Assembly: GCA_019163175.1 (NCBI GenBank)
Contig: JAFLKN010000052.1
Span: 1 to 64,000, forward strand
Direction of reading: 5' to 3'
DNA from: Prolixibacteraceae bacterium
Lineage (GTDB): Bacteria; Bacteroidota; Bacteroidia; Bacteroidales; Prolixibacteraceae
DNA length: 64,000 nt
Shown: piece by piece, positions 52,952 through 62,237 of the stretch
Position numbering within the stretch: position 1 is the first letter of the stretch
Layout: the number at the start of each line of letters is the position of its first letter
The notes under the pieces: generated by a model
What the model was told of the DNA's origin: nothing
The model's database searches: none
What the model saw: only the letters and a program-made list of their open reading frames with translations
Translations under genes and position numbers: made by a program

Positions 52952-55438
52952 TTACTCATATTTTAACCATGCCGTTGCCGAACAATTCTTATCGGCTGCA
53001 AAACGAATCCACCTCGATTGGAAACTTTCGGGGAAGTAATAGTCCAAACTTTCACCCGGTTTTACGGTAAAAGTTTGGTAATTCATCCACGGACCATGAC
53101 CTATTGGTTCAACTTCGATGGTGAAGGTAACGTCTTCTTTCGAGTCATGCGAAAGTTTCAGACTGCGTTTGTCATAGAATCCAATCAGGTAAGGATCTGA
53201 AGTCACACCAGCTTTTACTGCCGAATTTTTCCAGGGGCCGCCTTCTCCAACGGGTTTGCCCAATTTCCAAAGATCGTCAATCACTCCTGCCCAAACAGCT
53301 GCTTTCCCATCTTCTGAAACGATTACACGTGGGTTGTGCTGATTGAAATTCGGCTCTATTCCAGTCATAATCAGCATTCCGCGGTACGAAGCGTAATCGT
53401 GGATACGGAAGTTGTGTGATGCAATTGGACGAATTTTGGCAAAACCATCGGCATTTTCGGCTGGAAGTTCATACAATGTTCCTGAGCAGTTCAGCAAATC
53501 GCGCTCGGTAGCCACTTCGCGACAGATGCGTAGTACCGAATTATTGGTCAAATCGGCATATTTTGCATTGCCTTTTGGAAGCCTCCAACGGCGGCCCAAA
53601 TCGTCAATAAACAAGGCCGAAGCCTCATCGATGGTAACCACTTGCTGCGGAATGGCAAATTTTTCGCGGATAAACAAAGCGGTCTGCTGATCCTCTTTTT
53701 TCACGAGGTTCATCAATGAATCGAGTTCGTAATAGCCACTTTCAGTGAAATTTTGTTCGTTTACAGTTCCAGCCAGAACGCCCAGTTTGCGACGGTTGTT
53801 GCCCAATCCCCAAAGCAATCCGGCAGTGGTTTCCGATTTTGAAACAGGCGACAAGCCTACAAACATCGCATCTACGGCATCAGAACGAATCTCTTTTTGA
53901 GCATACGCAAAATGAACAGTGGCTTTGGTTGCCTGATCAGCTTTTACGCGGATCCACTCGCCTTTTTCTTCAGCTATAAAAGGTACATTGGCCGATTCGC
54001 CTGCTTTAACAGTAACCGATTTCAGCGTTTTCCAATTGTTATTTCCGGCTTCGTCTACTTCGAAAGTAAACGACACGGTTTGTTTTCCATCGTTTTTAAT
54101 CCAGGCCGAACGCATGTCCCAACCAGCAAACAGAAATGGCTCTGAAACTGCTCCGGCTTTAATTTCTTCGGCAATCCAAACTGCACCTTCGGCAGTATTT
54201 GGTCCCAACTGATCAGGTTTTTCAACAGAAGTAAACCACAGATTGGAATTCGATTGTCCAGGGCCTTCGATACCACCTTTGACTTTTCGTTTATTCAGGA
54301 ATTCCTTTTGTGCAGAATCATCGCAGCCAAAAACGAGCTGGTTGTTCCATCGGGTATAATCGCCAATTACTTTCAGGTATGCCGAGCGTGGTCGGATTCC
54401 AGCAGAATTGGCAGCAGTAAATGTTCCTGGGAAACGCCAGAACATGCCGTGCATGGTCATCAGATAATCCGGGTTTTCAGGTGTGCCAATATCGCGGATG
54501 CGCGGCCATTCGGTATTCCAACCGTGAGCGCCATCGTAACTGTGGCTGGCTTTTGGTAAACGGTAAAAGCTCCATCCTGTCTCAGGATTACGAACGCCCA
54601 GAAGCACCGATTTAAAGTCCCATCCGGTTGCCCAAATGGGATCGGTTTCAGGATTCGCATTGCCATAAATTCCGCCCGGACCGGTAACTTCTACAAACTG
54701 GTTGCGTCGAACCACTTTCCAGTCTTTGCCATTCCATTCCGACAAAGCACCAGCTTCAATGTCAAATTTTGTCAGTGCCAATGGATTGGCTTCTCCGTTG
54801 TTGGAGAACACCATCACGCCCTGTCCGGAATACAATCCTTTACCGTGTGCTCCAGGTAAGGTTGCACTCTGTGGATTTACATCCGTATCTTTGTGTGTAA
54901 TTATACCACCTTTTGCATTGTTCCCATCCTTGTAAAGTTCAGTGGACTGAAGGGTTTTTACATCCACTTCATAAAAGCCTTCTTCCATTGTTCCGTAGTA
55001 AATTTTTCCGGCCGGATCTGTCAAATGGCGAGCATTACCGGTATGGCGTCCCTGCATGGCTGTATAGGGAATTGTCTGAATATTTCCGGTAGCATCGATG
55101 GCATAAGGCCCAATAAAAAGCTGGGTACTTTCTTTATGGATCATGCGGTTGGCAGGAGTTCCGCCAATGCTTCCGGGATAGGTTGACCTTTGAAAATCAG
55201 GAGTTATTTCGTACAATTTATCCGATGAACCTAGTGGAAGGTGAGGCCCATAAGTAATAACGTAAAGTTTGTCATTCCAGGGAACAACAGCTCCGGTTCC
55301 GCACTCGCCTTCGTTGTTGTAATAGGCTAAATGGGGGTAGATTCCGCTGATTGAAACCGGTCCAGTGGTCTTTTGCTCGGTTTTGCAACTTCCAAGAAGC
55401 ACAACTGCTGCAGCAAGAATTAAATTTCTGGTTTTCAT
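52952..55438 (-). CDS. Large lipoprotein of unknown function, paralogue of the next gene
   Basis: An 828-residue lipoprotein (lipobox L-G-S-C, Cys18). It starts the mature chain with GIYPHLAYYNNEGECGTGAVVPW and contains GGTPANRMIHKES and ARHLTDPAGKIYYGTMEEGFYEVDV, which are repeated almost identically in the upstream gene. Repeating W/Y-rich strands suggest a beta-propeller (about 30-430 and 530-740). Two internal beta modules (about 430-515 and 745-828) resemble each other: FT-x-EVD..W..., VTVKAGES, WIR-x-x-AD. No catalytic motif is recognised. Position in the PUL suggests a surface glycan-binding or lyase-like role, unproven. Confidence 0.82.
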   Translation of the reverse strand: MKTRNLILAAAVVLLGSCKTEQKTTGPVSISGIYPHLAYYNNEGECGTGAVVPWNDKLYVITYGPHLPLGSSDKLYEITPDFQRSTYPGSIGGTPANRMIHKESTQLFIGPYAIDATGNIQTIPYTAMQGRHTGNARHLTDPAGKIYYGTMEEGFYEVDVKTLQSTELYKDGNNAKGGIITHKDTDVNPQSATLPGAHGKGLYSGQGVMVFSNNGEANPLALTKFDIEAGALSEWNGKDWKVVRRNQFVEVTGPGGIYGNANPETDPIWATGWDFKSVLLGVRNPETGWSFYRLPKASHSYDGAHGWNTEWPRIRDIGTPENPDYLMTMHGMFWRFPGTFTAANSAGIRPRSAYLKVIGDYTRWNNQLVFGCDDSAQKEFLNKRKVKGGIEGPGQSNSNLWFTSVEKPDQLGPNTAEGAVWIAEEIKAGAVSEPFLFAGWDMRSAWIKNDGKQTVSFTFEVDEAGNNNWKTLKSVTVKAGESANVPFIAEEKGEWIRVKADQATKATVHFAYAQKEIRSDAVDAMFVGLSPVSKSETTAGLLWGLGNNRRKLGVLAGTVNEQNFTESGYYELDSLMNLVKKEDQQTALFIREKFAIPQQVVTIDEASALFIDDLGRRWRLPKGNAKYADLTNNSVLRICREVATERDLLNCSGTLYELPAENADGFAKIRPIASHNFRIHDYASYRGMLIMTGIEPNFNQHNPRVIVSEDGKAAVWAGVIDDLWKLGKPVGEGGPWKNSAVKAGVTSDPYLIGFYDKRSLKLSHDSKEDVTFTIEVEPIGHGPWMNYQTFTVKPGESLDYYFPESFQSRWIRFAADKNCSATAWLKYE

Positions 55439-55470
55439 ATCTGTAAAATTTAAAATTGGTTTTTAATGAA

Positions 55471-58400
55471 TCATTTTTTTATAAAACAAACGGACTTTTT
55501 ACCGCCTGCTGAAAGAAAATAGACACCCGAAATCAGCCGTTCCACATTTAAACGGTCAACAACCAGTTCCGAAATTACTTTAGTGCCTAAAAGTGAGAAT
55601 ACATCTACTTTGGTCGCTTTTTTAAGTCCCTGAATCTTCAATATTCCGGAAGCAGGGTTGGGAAATACAAGTATTTGAGAGTCATCCGAACGTACTGTTT
55701 CTGTTCCAGTGGGTTCTTCTGCATTGTGGATAAATGTTGCAGTTGCCACACAGCTTTTATCAACTAAAGTTCGCGCCCAGTGTGCCTGAAAACCATCAGG
55801 AAATTGAAACGACAGGATTTCTTTTGGCTTAACGGGAACAGTAAAGACTTTTACAAACTTTCCCTCAGCCATATAATCAACCTCAACAGTAAAGGTAACC
55901 GTTTCATCTAAATTGTGAGAAAGAAGCAGCTTTTTGTCGTTGTATCCTTGCATCAGATAAGGAAGCGAGGGTGTATTTGCCATGACACTGTTTGCTTTCC
56001 ACGTAGAGCCTATCCCTTTAGGCGAGCCCATTTTGAAAAGGTCGTCCACATTGCCAAACCACAAACCTACTTTTCCATCGTCGGATTTCCTGTAATGCTC
56101 ATCGCTTGGGACATCAATAAAATTGCCCGACAAAACCAGCATTCCCCTCCACGAACAGAAGTCATAAATCAGTTTATTATGAGTGGTGATTGGTCGGATT
56201 TTTAAAAGACCACCCGAATCGTCGCGGGGAAGTTCGTAAAAAGTACCATGAATATTCATCACACTTCGCTCGGTTACAATTTCGCGTATGCCTCGAGGAT
56301 AGCCAGAACCAACCGGATTGGAAAAAGCCGGATCGCCCATTGGCAGGCGATATTGCTTCCCACCGGAAGTCATAATTACCGAAGCATCATCCACCGAAAA
56401 ATCCGCAACAGGTGCGTAAGTGGTTCGAAGTGCATTTTCCTGAACCGGATTATTGACCTTTGTGAAAGCCATATTTCCATCTACTTCGTAATATGCTTTG
56501 GTCAATTCGCCCGAGCTTTCCACGATATTGGCAGCAAACTGCAATTTCAAATCATTGCCAGCCATCGGCCGGAGGACACCGAAGCTGATGCCCGTTTTTT
56601 GATTCGGGTCAGGTATGGATTTCACCATCTCCGGAATTGGTTTGCAATAGGGGTTCGACAAATAAAGGAAAGCACTTGCCTCCTGAACTTTGCTGTCGGA
56701 AACCACCCGAAGCCACTGCGCGTTCAATCCTTCAGGAAGAATATAATAAGCGTATCCTGAAGCAGGAATAGTGACTTTGGCAAGTTCGGTCCATTGATTG
56801 TTTCCGGTCGCATCTGTTTCGAGCGTAAAGCGAACCGTACTGCCTGTATTTTGGGAAAGATGAATTATCCTGCTTTTAAATCCGTTAATCAATATTCCTT
56901 CGCTCGGAACACCTGATCTGATGGAGTCGTTCATCCAAATGCCTCCAAACGCGTAAGGATTTCCACCATAGTTGGCCAGCTCTTCGCGTGTGCTGAAAAG
57001 GAGGTTCGACTGGTCGCGCGGACAAAGGCCGTTTGAAAACATGGTGGCATCGTTGCATGCCAAAACAATTTTGCCATTCCATTCAGTATAATCTACAATC
57101 ATTTTCAGGAATGTGGAAAATGGGGTAATTCCACCTGTTTGGGTATGGCTAAATGTTGCCGGAAACTGGTACATCATTCCGTGCATGTTCATCAGGTAAT
57201 TGCCGTTGCTGTACCCGATGTCGCGAATGCGTGGCCACTCGGTGTACCAACCGTGATCTGCATCGTGAGTATAACTCGCTTTGGGCAGGCGGTAGCGTTT
57301 CCAGATACCTCCGTTATCGCAAACATTGAGCAGGACAGATTTTTTATCCCAGCCCAAACTCCAAACGGGATCGCCTGGTGAAGTGGTGCCATAAATGCCG
57401 CCTTTGGTGGTAACTTCGGTATATTTATTCACATCAACAGGCGACCATGATGCCGGCAGATTAGGATTTCCGTCGGTCTCACCCTTCCACTGCCCCAATA
57501 CACCCCCGTTGCCGTTGTTGGCAATGATCAACCGGCCTTGCCCGGTGTAAGCTCCTTTCATGTGTTGCCCCGGAACCAGACCCGAAACGCCCGGTGTGTT
57601 GGTGTCAGCATGGATTGTTTTAAATTCCAGGGTATTTACATCCACATCATAAATTCCCTCTTCCATTGTTATAAAATAGATACGGTTGGCAGGATCAGTC
57701 AGATGCCGGGCATTGGCCGTCATACGGCCGGGCATGAGCGAAAGCGGCATGGTGCGTACTTTTTTTGTCGCATCGATGATATGAGATCCAATAATCAGTT
57801 GATTCGATTCTTTGTGAATCATGCGGTTGGCGGGAGTTCCACCCACGCTTTCGGGCCTGATTACTACGTTTAAAGCAGTATCCAGCTGAACTAATTTATC
57901 GTCACTTCCAGCGGGGTAATGCGCAGAATAAGTCACGTACCACAAATCGTTTTGCCAGGGAACCACAGCGCCAATACCACATTCGCCATCGCTGTTGGTT
58001 ACAGCCAAATGAGGATAAATACCGCTGTATCTGGGATATACAAACGGTGAATCGTCATCTTTAATCGTTACGGAAATATCAGGAACTTCTTTGCCTTGAA
58101 ATAAAATATCCGACGAAACCAGACTAAATCCAATTGACGCCGTATAAATGCCATTTTGTTTAAGCTCGTCATCTTTGCCCTGAATGATAATTTTTTGAGG
58201 AGTATCAAAATTGGCTGGAGTAAAAAGCAATTGTGCCGGTGAAATCGACAAACTGGATGTATTTTTTTCAGCAATCTGAACAGAAACATTGGCAGCAGGC
58301 AAATTCGAGAGTCGCACAAAAATGGTATCGGTAGTTTCATTTTTTTCTTCCACGATCGTTTTTCCTCTTGTCTGCACAATTGATAGACTACCCAGATTCA

Positions 58401-59073
58401 CCAGGCTGCATTCGTCCAGCAGATAGGTTTGAGGAGCTTTCATACCGTAGGCTGTTGTAAAAATCAGGATGCTGAAACTGGTCGGAGCACTTTGAAAAAA
58501 GGTAATTCCTTTCCCCAATGAAGTCAACACAGAACTGTTTGCTGCTGATACTGAAACATCGTAACTGGAATTTGCCAGTCCGTAATTATTACCAGCGATT
58601 TGTATGCGATGAATTTTTAAAATATCTCCTGAATCAGTGATGTCCCCATCATTGTTGCTGTCGGTTGAAAAAGAAATTTCATTCCCCATACCAACTGTTG
58701 ACCAACCCGAACCATTGTAAAACTGGATTGCGCCACCTGCCCCGATACGCATGTTTAGCTGCGAGTTGTTGATGTTCAGGTTAAAGCCACGATCTGCCGA
58801 AAAGAGCGCAGGATCCTGGCAGGCCACATAAAAATCGAGCACCCAGTCGGGCCCGACATTGGTGACAGTTTGAACAATCTTTCCTGTTGCTGCATTGATT
58901 TGTACCGATTGGGCAGAACCCGATATTAGTCCTTTGGACACAATGCTGGCCGTTCCGGTAACGGCCCAGCCATTCAATGAATTGACTTCGAAAGTCCCAT
59001 TCACCAATAGATTGGCAGTTGCCGGCATCAAGAGCCCGTAGAACAAAGCTATAAGTAGGAGGACTTGTTTCAC
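55471..59073 (-). CDS. Large secreted T9SS-sorted protein, paralogue of the 828-residue lipoprotein
   Basis: A 1200-residue protein: signal peptide (1-20), a CBM-like domain (about 21-225, NLLVNGTFEVNSLNGW), a Calx-beta/Ig-like domain (about 230-340), a region from about 348 that parallels the neighbour (SGIYPHLAVTNSDGECGIGAVVPW, GGTPANRMIHKES), and a C-terminal type IX sorting domain in the last 75 residues (VFPNPASGILKIQG, ending KKSVCFIKK). It is thus exported by T9SS and probably attached outside, whereas its paralogue is a lipoprotein. The gap to that gene is 32 nt. Function unknown. Confidence 0.82.
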   Translation of the reverse strand: MKQVLLLIALFYGLLMPATANLLVNGTFEVNSLNGWAVTGTASIVSKGLISGSAQSVQINAATGKIVQTVTNVGPDWVLDFYVACQDPALFSADRGFNLNINNSQLNMRIGAGGAIQFYNGSGWSTVGMGNEISFSTDSNNDGDITDSGDILKIHRIQIAGNNYGLANSSYDVSVSAANSSVLTSLGKGITFFQSAPTSFSILIFTTAYGMKAPQTYLLDECSLVNLGSLSIVQTRGKTIVEEKNETTDTIFVRLSNLPAANVSVQIAEKNTSSLSISPAQLLFTPANFDTPQKIIIQGKDDELKQNGIYTASIGFSLVSSDILFQGKEVPDISVTIKDDDSPFVYPRYSGIYPHLAVTNSDGECGIGAVVPWQNDLWYVTYSAHYPAGSDDKLVQLDTALNVVIRPESVGGTPANRMIHKESNQLIIGSHIIDATKKVRTMPLSLMPGRMTANARHLTDPANRIYFITMEEGIYDVDVNTLEFKTIHADTNTPGVSGLVPGQHMKGAYTGQGRLIIANNGNGGVLGQWKGETDGNPNLPASWSPVDVNKYTEVTTKGGIYGTTSPGDPVWSLGWDKKSVLLNVCDNGGIWKRYRLPKASYTHDADHGWYTEWPRIRDIGYSNGNYLMNMHGMMYQFPATFSHTQTGGITPFSTFLKMIVDYTEWNGKIVLACNDATMFSNGLCPRDQSNLLFSTREELANYGGNPYAFGGIWMNDSIRSGVPSEGILINGFKSRIIHLSQNTGSTVRFTLETDATGNNQWTELAKVTIPASGYAYYILPEGLNAQWLRVVSDSKVQEASAFLYLSNPYCKPIPEMVKSIPDPNQKTGISFGVLRPMAGNDLKLQFAANIVESSGELTKAYYEVDGNMAFTKVNNPVQENALRTTYAPVADFSVDDASVIMTSGGKQYRLPMGDPAFSNPVGSGYPRGIREIVTERSVMNIHGTFYELPRDDSGGLLKIRPITTHNKLIYDFCSWRGMLVLSGNFIDVPSDEHYRKSDDGKVGLWFGNVDDLFKMGSPKGIGSTWKANSVMANTPSLPYLMQGYNDKKLLLSHNLDETVTFTVEVDYMAEGKFVKVFTVPVKPKEILSFQFPDGFQAHWARTLVDKSCVATATFIHNAEEPTGTETVRSDDSQILVFPNPASGILKIQGLKKATKVDVFSLLGTKVISELVVDRLNVERLISGVYFLSAGGKKSVCFIKK

Positions 59074-59127
59074 TTGTTTACTTTCTTGATTCTACCTATG
59101 ATAATTTTCAGTTTGATTTTATGTATA

Positions 59128-60360
59128 TTATCTGGCAGTTTTCACTTGTTCTGTTTTATCGATATCAGCACCCTTTTGCCGTAATTCGAGCCAGGTTGCT
59201 TTATTTAGAGAAGGGTAACCTTCCTTTCGAATGCGTTCGCCGAGTTGACGGAAATTGGTCGCAACATCTTCAGGAATCGACCCATCGGGTTTTGGCCCGA
59301 AATTGAGCAAGAGACTGGCATTGTTGTCTGCCGCTCCCACAAGCATTTTCCAAAGGTCTTCAACATCTGCGCATTTATTTGCAGGACTCCATTCCCAGCT
59401 TTTTTGGCTGGTCACAGCAATTTCGGCTTTCTTGGTCATGTTCCGGCTCCAGGCTTTATCCGATAACTCCCTGATCATTTTATCCTGTTCCGAAGTGCCG
59501 GGATAATGCATGCTAATTGATTTCAATTCCCTTTCGCCAACCAAAACGTCTTCTGTTCCGGTTATACCGGTTTTAAAGTGGATGAGGGCATGTGGCTGGT
59601 AGTGATGAATCAGGTCGTAAAATTCCTGAACCTTAAAAAGCTCATTATTGGCAAGAATTCCACCCAGCGGATCGAACCAAAAACCTGCAACCGTTCCGTA
59701 TTTAGTGCACAATTCGGTCAATTGATTTTTACAGAACTCCCGGTAATTTTCAAAGTCTGCGGGTTTCCGGTATTTAAAATACGCCGGAATTTCGGCATAA
59801 TCAGGCCGGGCAGACCGATATAACTCGCGGGGGATAAAATAAGGATGAGTCCAGTCAATTCCCAACGAATAGTAAATGTAAAGCGGCATCCCGCGCTGAC
59901 GACACGCATGGGCTAATTCGGCCAGAAAATCACGGTTCATAGGGTAATCCCTGCTGTCAAAACCGGTGTATTTGCTATCCCACAAACAGAACCCATCGTG
60001 ATGCTTGGCAACAAATGTAATGTAGCGCATTCCTGATTCTTCGGCCAGTTTCACAATTTCTGAAGCATTAAAACCCGAAACATCTACCTTTTTTGCCGTT
60101 GCCTGATATTCTTCCAGCGGAATGCGATTATTAAACATTGCCCATGCAGCATGGTATTTACCCCAAACTCCCCAGTGAATAAACATACCCAAACGGGCAT
60201 CTTCAAACCAGGCCAGATTGGCTTCGCGTGGCGACCTTTTATAGATGTCTGAGTACTTCTTCAGGTAATAAGGAACTGTTCCGGAATCTTTTCCTTTAGC
60301 AAATAGGCCAGTGCTGATGGTCAGGAAAGTAACAAAAATGATGAGTATTCTCGATCTCAT
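59128..60360 (-). CDS. Secreted alpha-L-fucosidase (GH29)
   Basis: A 410-residue protein with a signal peptide (1-21, TGLFAKG). GH29 signatures: WFEDARLGMFIHWGVW, YITFVAKHHDGFCLWDSKYT, and the nucleophile D230 in AGFWFDPLGG. The length is that of a catalytic domain with a short tail, without extra binding modules. It releases alpha-L-fucose or a related sugar by a retaining mechanism. It follows the susD terminator and leads the 1200- and 828-residue genes, 54 nt upstream of the former. Confidence 0.93.
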   Translation of the reverse strand: MRSRILIIFVTFLTISTGLFAKGKDSGTVPYYLKKYSDIYKRSPREANLAWFEDARLGMFIHWGVWGKYHAAWAMFNNRIPLEEYQATAKKVDVSGFNASEIVKLAEESGMRYITFVAKHHDGFCLWDSKYTGFDSRDYPMNRDFLAELAHACRQRGMPLYIYYSLGIDWTHPYFIPRELYRSARPDYAEIPAYFKYRKPADFENYREFCKNQLTELCTKYGTVAGFWFDPLGGILANNELFKVQEFYDLIHHYQPHALIHFKTGITGTEDVLVGERELKSISMHYPGTSEQDKMIRELSDKAWSRNMTKKAEIAVTSQKSWEWSPANKCADVEDLWKMLVGAADNNASLLLNFGPKPDGSIPEDVATNFRQLGERIRKEGYPSLNKATWLELRQKGADIDKTEQVKTAR

Positions 60361-60407
60361 ATTTATTCGATTAAGCGTTAAACTAGCCGAACGATTGTAT
60401 TTTCAAT

Positions 60408-60440
60408 ATAAAGGCGAAGCCAATGACGCTTCGCCTTTAT
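60408..60440 (-). terminator. Terminator between susD and the fucosidase gene
   Basis: Perfect 13-bp stem ATAAAGGCGAAGC (60408-60420) and GCTTCGCCTTTAT (60428-60440), 7-nt loop. On the minus strand it is followed by ATATTGAAAAT, only a weak T-run, so it may attenuate and not fully stop. Confidence 0.75.
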
Positions 60441-60509
60441 GCATTTTTATTAAGTATTCACCGTAGAACTATTTTTGATCAGTCAGCGAATTAAATTATC
60501 AAAGAGTAC

Positions 60510-62225
60510 TTAGTAGCCCGGATTCTGCCCCAGATTCTGATTGATCAGGATTTCCTTGGTGGGAATCGGCCACAGGTACTGATGTGCCGGGAAATTACGA
60601 ACCGCACAAAGTTTGACTAAACCGGCATTGTACATGGTTTCAAAATCAGCATCTCCATCTTCATCAATAGCCGGGATTTGGGGGAAGAACCAAAGTCCGG
60701 GTTTAACCACTTTGGTGCGTAAATCAGCGGGATCCAACATTCCATAAATATCTTTACTTAGAACCTTCTCTGCAATTTTCCAACGGATAATGTCTTCATA
60801 CCTGCGTCCCTCCAATGCCAGTTCCATTCTTCGTTCAATGCGTATAGCTTTCCGAACAGCCGCTTGGTTTGTTGCCAAAACTGCCGGATATTTGGTTTTA
60901 TCGGTCACCGCAACTTTATAGGCGCGAGCCCGTACTTTATTGATCGAAGCATCCAACATGGTCTGGTCAATCTCGTTCAATTCGGTTTTGGCTTCGGCAT
61001 ACATCAACAAAACATCTGCATATCGCATAATAAAGTTGGTGTTTTCCGCCTTATAGTCATCTGTCCAGTCTTCATCGATACCTTTTTTCCACATCATGCC
61101 GTTGAACGATGCAAACTGAGCATTAGCTCTGTTGTCGTTGTTGGTGACCAATTGTCCTGTCTTGTAGTTCTTAACTTTCAACGTATCAGGATGTGGATGG
61201 TACCGGAATCCTAACCAGGGAGTACCAAATTCAACCAGTGTTGCAGTACATCTTGGATCCCGGTTTTTAAACGGATTCCTCGGGTCAAAAAGTGGTGATT
61301 CATCAATGGGCAATCCATCGGTACAAAGGTACGAACAAAGCAATTGCCATGAAGGACCGACAGCAGCGCCCCAGCCACCAGCCAAACGGGGTAGCCAGTT
61401 CTTGGTATCCGGGATCGTTACAGTAAGCAAAGTAGATCTTGCACTGCCAAAAACCAATTCCTTCGGATTCTTTGTTTTTGACAGGAATAAGGTTGCATAA
61501 TCCGGATACAATTCATACACGTTCAAATCCATACAAGCTTTGGCCGCATCGCGAGCAACTGCCCAATCGCCGAAAAACAATGCAATACGCGCCTTCATGG
61601 CCAATGCTGCCCCTTTGGTAGCGCGCAGGTTGGAAGAACTGCCATAGGATAAAGGCAACTTGGAAGCTGCAAAATCATAATCATCATAAATGGCCTTCAG
61701 GATAATTTTTTTGTCCGTTTTTCCCATGGAGAACGATTCTTCAAGATCAAGGGTTCCTGTATAGTAAACCACGTCGCCCCAATAGGTTATTAAACGGGCA
61801 TAGTGAGAGGCCCGAACAAACCTTGCATCACCAGCATATTTGTCGAGTGTGCCCTGTGGTAATTGAGCCCTGTTTTCTTCGAGATTGGCCAAAATGGTAT
61901 TGGCCCGAGCAATGCCTTTGTATAAATTGGTCCACCAACCATTTACTGTTCCATCCTGTCCGGTAAGTGTTCCACCTGTAATCGCCGTGACAGCAGCACG
62001 GGACATTTCATCGTCAGACCACAAGTCCAGATCTCCGTAAGGAATTAAATAGTTCGGCCAGAAATCGATTCTATACAAGTCGTTCAAAGCCATTGTGATT
62101 TCACTTTCAGTGGAATACCAGTTGGCACTCGAACCTTCCGACAATGGATTAATATTTAGATCAGTACAGGATACTGCGGAGATTAATCCGGTAAGTAACA
62201 GTATTGTTAATATTTTATTTTTCAT
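60510..62225 (-). CDS. susD: SusD/RagB-family outer-membrane lipoprotein
   Basis: A 571-residue SusD homologue: lipobox A-V-S-C (Cys20) then TDLNINPLSEGSSANWYSTESEITMALNDLYR, TPR-like helices (YKGIARANTILANLEENR, RASHYARLITYWGDVVYYTG), and the ending FPAHQYLWPIPTKEILINQNLGQNPGY that is standard for the family. It caps the SusC barrel and binds glycan at the surface. It is 12 nt downstream of susC and certainly co-transcribed. Confidence 0.96.
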   Translation of the reverse strand: MKNKILTILLLTGLISAVSCTDLNINPLSEGSSANWYSTESEITMALNDLYRIDFWPNYLIPYGDLDLWSDDEMSRAAVTAITGGTLTGQDGTVNGWWTNLYKGIARANTILANLEENRAQLPQGTLDKYAGDARFVRASHYARLITYWGDVVYYTGTLDLEESFSMGKTDKKIILKAIYDDYDFAASKLPLSYGSSSNLRATKGAALAMKARIALFFGDWAVARDAAKACMDLNVYELYPDYATLFLSKTKNPKELVFGSARSTLLTVTIPDTKNWLPRLAGGWGAAVGPSWQLLCSYLCTDGLPIDESPLFDPRNPFKNRDPRCTATLVEFGTPWLGFRYHPHPDTLKVKNYKTGQLVTNNDNRANAQFASFNGMMWKKGIDEDWTDDYKAENTNFIMRYADVLLMYAEAKTELNEIDQTMLDASINKVRARAYKVAVTDKTKYPAVLATNQAAVRKAIRIERRMELALEGRRYEDIIRWKIAEKVLSKDIYGMLDPADLRTKVVKPGLWFFPQIPAIDEDGDADFETMYNAGLVKLCAVRNFPAHQYLWPIPTKEILINQNLGQNPGY

Positions 62226-62237
62226 GATACCGTAGTT

